A stretch of 64,000 nt of DNA, taken from assembly GCF_032854445.1 (NCBI RefSeq), contig NW_027018171.1:1-64000 (forward strand), read 5' to 3'. Below, one piece after another: positions 51,101 to 62,900 of this stretch. This DNA is from Liolophura sinensis. Its lineage: Eukaryota > Mollusca > Polyplacophora > Chitonida > Chitonidae. Every line of letters starts with the position of its first letter. Positions within the stretch are counted from its first letter, which is position 1. The notes beneath the pieces are model-generated. The model worked only from the letters and a program-made list of their open reading frames with translations. It ran no database searches and had not been told where the DNA came from. A program made the position numbers and the translations under genes.

Positions 51101-52002
51101 AACTTATAATCAAAAGTTGAATATAGTAATGACCAGTCGCGATATTACATAGTAAATGTAGCCGAATTTAATTAGCAAAAAGCCCAAGCAAAAATCCAAA
51201 AGTGGTAAAACTGTTCCAATGCTGCTGGTAAGAGGCTAATCCGACGTATTTTGTGACGAGAAATCGAATGGTGCAAACCGCGTTGCTCTCCGCCCAATAC
51301 TTTTGGCTGTAGCGACAATTGATTGAGCATTTATGTGAAAATCACGTGCCCAGCAACGGCTCTTACTCCATGGAAACCAAGGAAATTTGCAATTTTTCAA
51401 CAGCTGGAGATGCCTGGCCCAATTGCGCATCTTTTGGCACCTTATTGATGTGGGTCAGTGTTTAATTGTACTTTTTACAGCAGGCTGTATCAAGTACCTT
51501 GTGTTTTTTATATACAAATGGTGTGGTTTTTCAACATGTAGATAAAGACATTGAGTTTGTCTTCGACTTAGAAGTAAGACAATTGCTGGATGAGTTAAAT
51601 GGGCTTGGCCCAAAGATTTGACGTCTTCTGGGCTACCGAAGGGCACATAACTTATAATCAAAAGTTGAATATAGTAATGACCAGTCGCGATATTACATAG
51701 TAAATGTAGCCGAATTGAATTAGCAAAAAGCCCAGGCAAAAATCCAAAAGTGGAAAAACTGTTCCAATTCTGTTGGTAAGAGGCTAATCCGACGTATTTT
51801 GTGACGAGAAATCGAATGGTGCAAACCGCGTTGCTCTCCGACCAATACTTTTGGCTGTAGCGACAATTGAATGAGCATTTATGTGAAAATCACGTGCCTA
51901 ACAACGGCTCTTACTCCATGGAAACCAAGGAAATTTGCAATTTTTCAACAGCTGGAGATGCCTGGCCCAATTGCGCATCTTTTGGCACCTTATTGATGTG
52001 GG
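48167..52002 (+). repeat. 7-monomer higher-order unit, copy 1 (3,836 bp)
   Basis: Seven 548-bp monomers. The first four (48167-50358) recur at 52003-54043 with an exact 3,836-bp offset. Shared rare markers are GGGTCATTGTTC (48714 and 52550), CAATTGGTGGATG (near 48840 and 52676), GCTGCTAGTAAG (near 49027 and 52863) and CCCACCATCAC (near 49099 and 52935). The last two monomers carry GATTGAGCAT (51321) and GCAGGCTGTATC with AATTCTGTTGG (51480 and 51767). Both reappear after the junction in copy 2 at a different offset. Confidence 0.85.
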
Positions 52003-54194
52003 TCAGTGTTTAATTGTACTTTTTACAGCAGACTGTATCAAGTACCTTGTTGTTTTTATATACAAATGGTGTGGTTTTTCAACATGTAGATAAAGACATT
52101 GAGTTTGTCTTCGACTTAGAAGTAAGACAATTGCTGGATGAGTTAAATGGGCTTGGCCCAAAGATTTGACGTCTTCTGGGCTACCGAAGGGCACATAACT
52201 TATAATCAAAAGTTGAATATAGTAATGACCAGTCGCGATATTACATAGTAAATGTAGCCGAATTTAATTAGCAAAAAGCCCAAGCAAAAATCCAAAAGTG
52301 GAAAAACTGTTCCAATGCTGCTGGTAAGAGGCTAATCCGACGTATTTTGTGACGAGAAATCGAATGGTGCAAACCGCGTTGCTCTCCGACCAATACTTTT
52401 GGCTGTAGCGACAATTGAATGAGCATTTATGTGAAAATCACGTGCCTAACAACGGCTCTTACTCCATGGAAACCAAGGAAATTTGCAATTTTTCAACAGC
52501 TGGAGATGCCTGGCCCAATTGCGCATCTTTTGGCACCTTATTGATGTGGGTCATTGTTCAATTGTACTTTTTACAGCAGACTGTATCAAGTACCTTGTGT
52601 TTTTTATATACAAATGGTGTGGTTTTTCAACATGTAGATAAAGACATTGAGTTTGTCTTCGACTTAGAAGTAAGACAATTGGTGGATGAGTTAAATGGGC
52701 TTGGCCCAAAGATTTGACGTCTTCTGGGCTACCGAAGGGCACATAACTTATAATCAAAAGTTGAATATAGTAATGACCAGTCGCGATATTACATAGTAAA
52801 TGTAGCCGAATTGAATTAGCAAAAAGCCCAAGCAAAAATCCAAAAGTGGAAAAACTGTTCCAATGCTGCTAGTAAGAGGCTAATCCGACGTATTTTGTGA
52901 CGAGAAATCGAATGGTGCAAACCGCGTTGCTCTCCCACCATCACTTATGGCTGTAGCTACAATTGAATGAGCATTTATGTGAAAATCACGTGCCTAACAA
53001 CGGCTCTTACTCCATGGAAACCAAGGAAATTTGCAATTTTTCAACAGCTGGAGATGCCTGGCCCAATTGCGCATCTTTTGGCACCTTATTGATGTGGGTC
53101 AGTGTTTAATTGTACTTTTTACAGCAGACTGTATCAAGTACCTTGTGTTTTTTATATACAAATGGTGTGGTTTTTCAACATGTAGATTAAGACATTGAGT
53201 TTGTCTTCGACTTAGAAGTAGGACAATTGCTGGATGAGTTAAATGGGCTTGGCCCAAAGATTTGACGTCTTCTGGGCTACCGAAGGGCACATAACTTATA
53301 ATCAAAAGTTGAATATAGTAATGACCAGTCGCGATATTACATAGTAAATGTAGCCGAATTGAATTAGCGAAAAGCCCAGGCAAAAATCCAAAAGTGGAAA
53401 AACTGTTCCAATGCTGCTGGTAAGAGGCTAATCCGACGTATTTTGTGACGAGAAATCAAATGGTGCAAACCGCGTTGCTCTCCGACCAATACTTTTGGCT
53501 GTAGCGACAATTGAATGAGCATTTATGTGAAAATCACGTGCCTAACAACGGCTCTTACTCCATGGAAACCAAGGAAATTTGCAATTTTTCAACAGCTGGA
53601 GATGCCTGGCCCAATTGCGCATCTTTTGGCACCTTATTGATGTGGGTCAGTGTTTAATTGTACTTTTTACAGCAGACTGTATCAAGTACCTTGTGTTTTT
53701 TATATACAAATGGTGTGGTTTTTCAACATGTAGATTAAGACATTGAGTTTGTCTTCGACTTAGAAGTAAGACAATTGCTGGATGAGTTAAATGGGCTTGG
53801 CCCAAAGATTTGACGTCTTCTGGGCTACCGAAGGGCACATAACTTATAATCAAAAGTTGAATATAGTAATGACCAGTCGCGATATTACATAGTAAATGTA
53901 GCCGAATTTAATTAGCAAAAAGCCCAAGCAAAAATCCAAAAGTGGTAAAACTGTTCCAATGCTGCTGGTAAGAGGCTAATCCGACGTATTTTGTGACGAG
54001 AAATCGAATGGTGCAAACCGCGTTGCTCTCCCACCAACACTTATGGCTGTAGCGACAATTGATTGAGCATTTATGTGAAAATCACGTGCCCAGCAACGGC
54101 TCTTACTCCATGGAAACCAAGGAAATTTGCAATTTTTCAACAGCTGGAGATGCCTGGCCCAATTGCGCATCTTTTGGCACCTTATTGATGTGGG
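52003..54194 (+). repeat. 7-monomer higher-order unit, copy 2, shortened
   Basis: This is a copy of 48167-50358 that changes partner in its fourth monomer. Up to 54043 the sequence follows the copy 3,836 bp upstream (CCCACCAACACTTATGG). From 54054 it follows the copy 2,740 bp upstream (GTAGCGACA, GATTGAGCAT, CCCAGCAAC). Two monomers (1,096 bp) are therefore missing relative to copy 1. The same monomer also has GCAATAAGTGT-type changes on the minus strand arising from the join, not from new mutations. Confidence 0.82.
54044..54053. other. Recombination (or assembly) junction inside a monomer
   Basis: This 10-base interval, TGGCTGTAGC, is identical in both parent types and lies between the last left-parent marker (A at 54043) and the first right-parent marker (G at 54054). 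The left parent type is seen at 50200-50225 and the right parent type at 51299-51325. The exchange is in register within the monomer, as expected for unequal crossing-over. A collapse or mis-join in assembly would look the same. Confidence 0.75.
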
Positions 54195-56934
54195 TCAGTG
54201 TTTAATTGTACTTTTTACAGCAGGCTGTATCAAGTACCTTGTGTTTTTTATATACAAATGGTGTGGTTTTTCAACATGTAGATAAAGACATTGAGTTTGT
54301 CTTCGACTTAGAAGTAAGACAATTGCTGGATGAGTTAAATGGGCTTGGCCCAAAGATTTGACGTCTTCTGGGCTACCGAAGGGCACATAACTTATAATCA
54401 AAAGTTGAATATAGTAATGACCAGTCGCGATATTACATAGTAAATGTAGCCGAATTGAATTAGCAAAAAGCCCAGGCAAAAATCCAAAAGTGGAAAAACT
54501 GTTCCAATTCTGTTGGTAAGAGGCTAATCCGACGTATTTTGTGACGAGAAATCGAATGGTGCAAACCGCGTTGCTCTCCGACCAATACTTTTGGCTGTAG
54601 CGACAATTGAATGAGCATTTATGTGAAAATCACGTGCCTAACAACGGCTCTTACTCCATGGAAACCAAGGAAATTTGCAATTTTTCAACAGCTGGAGATG
54701 CCTGGCCCAATTGCGCATCTTTTGGCACCTTATTGATGTGGGTCAGTGTTTAATTGTACTTTTTACAGCAGACTGTATCAAGTACCTTGTGTTTTTTATA
54801 TACAAATGGTGTGGTTTTTCAACATGTAGATAAAGACATTGAGTTTGTCTTCGACTTAGAAGTAAGACAATTGCTGGATGAGTTAAATGGGCTTGGCCCA
54901 AAGATTTGACGTCTTCTCGGCTACCGAAGGGCACATAACTTATAATCAAAAGTTGAATATAGTAATGACCAGTCGCGATATTACATAGTAAATGTAGCCG
55001 AATTGAATTAGCAAAAAGCCCAGGCAAAAATCCAAAAGTGGAAAAACTGTTCCAATGCTGCTGGTAAGAGGCTAATCCGACGTATTTTGTGACGAGAAAT
55101 CGAATGGTGCAAACCGCGTTGCTCTCCGACCAATACTTTTGGCTGTAGCGACAATTGAATGAGCATTTATGTGAAAATCACGTGCCTAACAACGGCTCTT
55201 ACTCCATGGAAACCAAGGAAATTTGCAATTTTTCAACAGCTGGAGATGCCTGGCCCAATTGCGCATCTTTTGGCACCTTATTGATGTGGGTCAGTGTTTA
55301 ATTGTACTTTTTACAGCAGACTGTATCAAGTACCTTGTGTTTTTTATATACAAATGGTGTGGTTTTTCAACATGTAGATAAAGACATTGAGTTTGTCTTC
55401 GACTTAGAAGTAAGACAATTTCTGGATGAGTTAAATGGGCTTGGCCCAAAGATTTGACGTCTTCTGGGCTACCGAAGGGCACATAACTTATAATCAAAAG
55501 TTGAATATAGTAATGACCAGTCGCGATATTACATAGTAAATGTAGCCGAATTTAATTAGCAAAAAGCCCAGGCAAAAATCCAAAAGTGGTAAAACTGTTC
55601 CAATGCTGCTGGTAAGAGGCTAATCCGACGTATTTTGTGACGAGAAATCGAATGGTGCAAACCGCGTTGCTCTCCGCCCAATACTTTTGGCTGTAGCGAC
55701 AATTGAATGAGCATTTATGTGAAAATCACGTGCCCAGCAACGGCTCTTACTCCATGGAAACCAAGGAAATTTGCAATTTTTCAACAGCTGGAGATGCCTG
55801 GCCCAATTGCGCATCTTTTGGCACCTTATTGATGTGGGTCAGTGTTTAATTGTACTTTTTACAGCAGACTGTATCAAGTACCTTGTGTTTTTTATATACA
55901 AATGGTGTGGTTTTTCAACATGTAGATAAAGACATTGAGTTTGTCTTCGACTTAGAAGTAAGACAATTGCTGGATGAGTTAAATGGGCTTGGCCCAAAGA
56001 TTTGACGTCTTCTGGGCTACCGAAGGGCACATAACTTATAATCAAAAGTTGAATATAGTAATGACCAGTCGCGATATTACATAGTAAATGTAGCCGAATT
56101 GAATTAGCAAAAAGCCCAAGCAAAAATCCAAAAGTGGAAAAACTGTTCCAATGCTGCTGGTAAGAGGCTAATCCGACGTATTTTGTGACGAGAAATCGAA
56201 TGGTGCAAACCGCGTTGCTCTCCGACCAATACTTTTGGCTGTAGCGACAATTGAATGAGCATTTATGTAAAAATCACGTGCCTAACAACGGCTCTTACTC
56301 CATGGAAACCAAGGAAATTTGCAATTTTTCAACAGCTGGAGATGCCTGGCCCAATTGCGCATCTTTTGGCACCTTATTGATGTGGGTCAGTGTTTAATTG
56401 TACTTTTTACAGCAGACTGTATCAAATACCTTGTGTTTTTTGTATACAAATGGTGTGGTTTTTCAACATGTAGATAAAGACATTGAGTTTGTCTTCGACT
56501 TAGAAGTAAGACAATTGCTGGGTGAGATAAATGGGCTTGGCCCAAAGATTTGACGTCTTCTGGGCTACCGAAGGGCACATAACTTATAATCAAAAGTTGA
56601 ATATATTAATGACCAGTCGCGATATTACATAGTAAATGTAGCCGAATTTAATTAGCAAAAAGCCCAAGCAAAAATCCAAAAGTGGAAAAACTGTTCCAAT
56701 GCTGCTGGTAAGAGGCTAATCCGACGTATTTTGTGACGAGAAATCGAATGGTGCAAACCGCGTTGCTCTCCGACCAACACTTATGGCTGTAGCTACAATT
56801 GAATGAGCATTTATGTGAAAATCACGTGCCTAACAACGGCTCTTACTCCATGGAAACCAAGGAAATTTGCAATTTTTCAACAGCTGGAGATGCCTGGCCC
56901 AATTGCGCATCTTTTGGCACCTTATTGATGTGGG
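54195..56934 (+). repeat. B-type monomers, last exact-length stretch
   Basis: Five 548-bp monomers. The first matches 51455 (GCAGGCTGTATC and AATTCTGTTGG). The second has TTCTCGGCTACC (54915), shared only with 59298. The third has CAATTTCTGG (near 55418). The fourth has ATGTAAAAATC (near 56269). The fifth has GTATACAAATGG and the private TATATTAATGACC (near 56601), shared only with the monomer at 62964. This is the source-like version of several monomers in the indel-rich end. Confidence 0.8.
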
Positions 56935-59900
56935 TCAGTGTTTAATTGTACTTTTTACAGCAGACTGTATCAAGTACCTTGTGTTTTTTATATACAAATG
57001 GTGTGGTTTTTCAACATGTAGATAAAGACATTGAGTTTGTCTTCGACTTAGAAGTAAGAAGACAATTGCTGGATGAGTTAAATGGGCTTGGCCCAAAGAT
57101 TTGACGTCTTCTGGGCTACCGAAGGGCACATAACTTATAATCAAAAGTTGAATATAGTAATGACCAGTCGCGATATTACATAGTAAATGTAGCCGAATTT
57201 AATTAGCAAAAATCCCAGGCAAAAATCCAGAAGTGGCAAAACTGTTCCAATGCTGCTGGTAAGAGGCTAATCCGACGTATTTTGTGACGAGAAATCGAAT
57301 GGTGCAAACCGCGTTGCTCTCCGACCAATACTTTTGGCTGTAGCGACAATTGAATGAGCATTTATGTGAAAATCACGTGCCCAGCAACGGCTCTTACTCC
57401 ATGGAAACCAAGGAAATTTGCAATTTTTTAACAGCTGGAGATGCCTGGCCCAATTGCGCATCTTTTGGCACCTTATTGATGTGGGTCAGTGTTTAATTGT
57501 ACTTTTTACAGCAGACTGTATCAAGTACCTTGTGTTTTTTATATACAAATGGTGTGGTTTTTCAACATGTAGATAAAGACATTGAGTTTGTCTTCGACTT
57601 AGAAGTAAGGACAATTGCTGGATGAGTTAAATGGGCTTGGCCCAAAGATTTGACGTCTTCTGGGCTACCGAAGGGCACATAACTTATAATCAAAAGTTGA
57701 ATATAGTAATGACCAGTCGCGATATTACATAGTAAATGTAGCCGAATTGAATTAGCAAAAAGCCCAGGCAAAAATCCAAAAGTGGAAAAACTGTTCCAAT
57801 GCTGCTGGTAAGAGGCTAATCCGACGTATTTTGTGACGAGAAATCGAATGGTGCAAACCGCGTTGCTCTCCGACCAATACTTTTGGCTGTAGCGACAATT
57901 GAATGAGCATTTATGTGAAAATCACGTGCCTAACAACGGCTCTTACTCCATGGAAACCAAGGAAATTTGCAATTTTTCAACAGCTGGAGATGCCTGGCCC
58001 AATTGCGCATCTTTTGGCACCTTATTGATGTGGGTCAGTGTTTAATTGTACTTTTTACAGCAGACTGTATCAAGTACCTTGTGCTTTTTATATACAAATG
58101 GTGTGTTTTCAACATGTAGATAAAGACATTGAGTTTGTCTTCGACTTAGAAGTAAGACAATTGCTGGATGAGTTAAATGGGCTTGGCCCAAAGATTTGAC
58201 GTCTTCTGGGCTACCGAAGGGCACATAACTTATAATCAAAAGTTGAATATAGTAATGACCAGTCGCGATATTACATAGTAAATGTAGCCGAATTGAATTA
58301 GCAAAAAGCCCAGGCAAAAAATCCAAAAGTGGAAAAACTGCTCCATTGCTGCTGGTAAGAGGCTAATCCGACCTATTTTGTGACGAGAAATCGAATGGTG
58401 CAAACCGCGTTGCTCTCCGACCAATACTTTTGGCTGTAGCGACAATTGAATGAGCATTTATGTGAAAATCACGTGCCTAACAACGGCTCTTACTCCATGG
58501 AAACCAAGGAAATTGCAATTTTTCAACAGCTGGAGATGCCTGCCCAATTGCGCATCTTTTGGCACCTTATTGATGTGGGTCAGTGTTTAATTGTACTTTT
58601 TACAGCAGACTGTATCAAATACCTTGTGTTTTTTATATACAAATGGTGTGGTTTTTCAACATGTAGATAAAGACATTGAGTTTGTCTTCGACTTAGAAGT
58701 AAGACAATTGCTGGATGAGTTAAATGGGCTTGGCCCAAAGATTTGACGTCTTCTGGGCTACCGAAGGGCACATAACTTATAATCAAAAGTTGAATATAGT
58801 AATGACCAGTCGCGATATTACATAGTAAATGTAGCCTAATTTAATTAGCAAAAAGCCAAGCAAAAATCCAAAAGTGGAAAAACTGTTCAATGCTGCTGGT
58901 AAGAGGCTAATCCGACGTATTTTGTGACGAGAAATCGAATGGTGCAAACCGCGTTGCTCTCCGACCAATACTTTTGGCTGTAGCGACAATTGAATGAGCA
59001 TTTATGTGAAAATCACGTGCCTAACAACGGCTCTTACTCCATGGAAACCAAGGAAATTTGCAATTTTTCAACAGCTGGAGATGCCTGGCCCAATTGCGCA
59101 TCTTTTGGCACCTTATTGATGTGGGTCAGTGTTTAATTGTACTTTTTACAGCAGACTGTATCAAGTACCTTGTGTTTTTTATATACAAATGGTGTGGTTT
59201 TTCAACATGTAGATAAAGACATTGAGTTTGTCTTCGACTTAGAAGTAAGACAATTGCTGGATGAGTTAAATGGGCTTGGCCCAAAGATTTGACGTCTTCT
59301 CGGCTACCGAAGGGCACATAACTTATAATCAAAAGTTGAATATAGTAATGACCAGTCGCGATATTACATAGTAAATGTAGCCGAATTGAATTAGCAAAAA
59401 GCCCAGGCAAAAATCCAAAAGTGGAAAAACTGTTCCAATGCTGCTGGTAAGAGGCTAATCCGACGTATTTTGTGACGAGAAATCGAATGGTGCAAACCGC
59501 GTTGCTCTCCGCCCAATACTTTTGGCTGTAGCGACAATTGAATGAGCATTTATGTGAAAATCACGTGCCCAGCAACGGCTCTTACTCCATGGAAACCAAG
59601 GAAATTTGCAATTTTTTCAACAGCTGGAGATGCCTGGCCCAATTGCGCATCTTTTGGCACCTTATTGATGTGGGTCAGTGTTTAATTGTACTTTTTACAG
59701 CAGACTGTATCAAGTACCTTGTGTTTTTTATATACAAATGGTGTGGTTTTTCAACATGTAGATAAAGACATTGAGTTTGTCTTCGACTTAGAAGTAAGAC
59801 AATTGCTGGATGAGTTAAATGGGCTTGGCCCAAAGATTTTACGTCTTCTGGGCTACCGAAGGGCACATAACTTATAATCAAAAGTTGAATATAGTAATGA

Positions 59901-62900
59901 CCAGTCGCGATATTACATAGTAAATGAAGCCGAATTGAATTAGCAAAAAGCCCAAGCAAAAAATCCAAAAGTGGAAAAACTGTTCCAATGCTGCTGGTAA
60001 GAGGCTAATCCGACCTATTTTGTGACGAGAAATCGAATGGTGCAAACCGCGTTGCTCTCCGACCAATACTTTTGGCTGTAGCGACAATTGAATGAGCATT
60101 TATGTGAAAATCACGTGCCTAACAACGGCTCTTACTCCATGGAAACCAAGGAAATTTGCAATTTTTCAACAGCTGGAGATGCCTGGCCCAATTGCGCATC
60201 TTTTGGCACCTTATTGATGTGGGTCAGTGTTTAATTGTACTTTTTACAGCAGACTGTATCAAGTACCTTGTGTTTTTTATATACAAATGGTGTGGTTTTT
60301 CAACATGTAGATAAAGACATTGAGTTTGTCTTCGACTTAGAAGTAAGGACAATTGCTGATGAGTTAAATGGGCTGGCCCAAAGATTTGACGTCTTCTGGC
60401 TACCGAAGGGCACATAACTTATAATCAAAAGTTGAATATAGTAATGACCAGTCGCGATATTACATAGTAAATGTAGCCGAATTTAATTTAGCAAAAAGCC
60501 CAAGCAAAAATCCAAAAGTGGTAAAAACTGTTCCAATGCTGCTGGTAAGAGGCTAATCCGACGTATTTTGTGACGAGAAAATCGAATGGTGCAAACCGCG
60601 TTGCTCTCCGCCCAATACTTTTGGCTGTAGCGACAATTGATTGAGCATTTATGTGAAAATCACGTGCCAGCAACGGCTCTTACTCCATGGAAACCAAGGA
60701 AATTTGCAATTTTTCAACAGCTGGAGATGCCTGGCCCAATTGCGCATCTTTTGGCACCTTATTGATGTGGGTCAGTGTTTAATTGTACTTTTTACAGCAG
60801 GCTGTATCAAGTACCTTGTGTTTTTATATACAAATGGTGTGGTTTTTCAACATGTAGATAAAGACATTGAGTTTGTCTTCGACTTAGAAGTAAGACAATT
60901 GCTGGATGAGTTAAATGGCTTGGCCCAAAGATTTGACGTCTTCTGGGCTACCGAAGGGCACATAACTTATAATCAAAAGTTGAATATAGTAATGACCAGT
61001 CGCGATATTACATAGTAAATGTAGCCGAATTGAATTAGCAAAAAGCCCAGGCAAAAATCCAAAAGTGGAAAAACTGTTCCAATTCTGTTGGTAAGAGGCT
61101 AATCCGACGTATTTTGTGACGAGAAATCGAATGGTGCAAACCGCGTTGCTCTCCGACCAATACTTTTGGCTGTAGCGACAATTGAATGAGCATTTATGTG
61201 AAAATCACGTGCCTAACAACGGCTCTTACTCCATGGAAACCAAGGAAATTTGCAATTTTTCAACAGCTGGAGATGCCTGGCCCAATTGCGCATCTTTTGG
61301 CACCTTATTGATGTGGGTCAGTGTTTAATTGTACTTTTTACAGCAGACTGTATCAAGTACCTTGTGTTTTTTATATACAAATGGTGTGGTTTTTCAACAT
61401 GTAGATAAAGACATTGAGTTTGTCTTCGACTTAGAAGTAAGACAATTGCTGGATGAGTTAAATGGGCTTGGGCCCAAAGATTTGACGTCTTCTGGGCTAC
61501 CGAAGGGCACATAACTTATAATCAAAAAGTTGAATATAGTAATGACCAGCGCGATATTACATAGTAAATGTAGCCGAATTTAATTAGCAAAAAGCCCAAG
61601 CAAAAATCCAAAAGTGGTAAAACTGTTTCCAATGCTGCTGGTAAGAGGCTAATCCGACGTATTTTGTGACGAGGAAATCGAATGGTGCAAACCGCGTTGC
61701 TCTCCCACCAACACTTATGGCTGTAGCTACAATTGAATGAGCATTTATGTGAAAATCACGTGCCTAACAACGGCTCTTACTCCATGGAAACCAAGAAATT
61801 TGCAATTTTTCAACAGCTGGAGATGCCTGGCCCAATTGCGCATCTTTTGGCACCTTATTGATGTGGGTCAGTGTTTAATTGTACTTTTTACAGCAGACTG
61901 TATTAAGTACCTTGTGTTTTTTATATACAAATGGTGTGGTTTTTCAACATGTAGATTAAGACATTGAGATTGTCTTCGACTTAGAAGTAGGACAATTGCT
62001 GGATGAGTTAAATGGGCTTGGCCCAAAGATTTGACGTCTTCTGGGCTACCGAAGGGCACATAACTTATAATCAAAAGTTGAATATAGTAATGACCAGTCG
62101 CGATATTACATAGTAAATGTAGCCGAATTGAATTAGCAAAAAGCCCAGGCAAAAATCCAAAAGTGGAAAAACTGTTCCAATTCTGCTGGTAAGAGGCTAA
62201 TCCGACGTATTTTGTGACGAGAAATCGAATGGTGCAAACCGCGTTGCTCTCCGCCCAATACTTTTGGCTGTAGCGACAATTGAATGAGCATTTATGTGAA
62301 AATCACGTGCCCAGCAACGGCTCTTACTCCATGGAAACCAAGGAAATTTGCAATTTTTCAACAGCTGGAGATGCCTGGCCCAATTGCGCATCTTTTGGCA
62401 CCTTATTGATGTGGGTCAGTGTTTAATTGTACTTTTTACAGCAGACTGTATCAAGTACCTTGTGTTTTTTATATACAAATGGTGTGGTTTTTCAACATGT
62501 AGATAAAGACATTGAGTTTGTCTTCGACTTAGAAGTAAGACAATTGCTGGATGAGTTAAATGGGCTTGGCCCAAAGATTTGACGTCTTCTGGGCTACCGA
62601 AGGGCACATAACTTATAATCAAAAGTTGAATATAGTAATGACCAGTCGCGATATTACATAGTAAATGTAGCCGAATTGAATTAGCAAAAAGCCCAAGCAA
62701 AAATCCAAAAGTGGAAAAACTGTTCCAATGCTGCTGGTAAGAGGCTAATCCGACGTATTTTGTGACGAGAAATCGAATGGTGCAAACCGCGTTGCTCTCC
62801 GACCAATACTTTTGGCTGTAGCGACAATTGAATGAGCATTTATGTAAAAATCACGTGCCTAACAACGGCTCTTACTCCATGGAAACCAAGGAAATTTGCA

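Noticed and set aside
60641-61015. The longest open frame, 124 codons on the plus strand
   Set aside because: It is created by one-base losses in the indel-rich end that join two frames of the ordinary monomer. It is very likely a consensus-error artefact.
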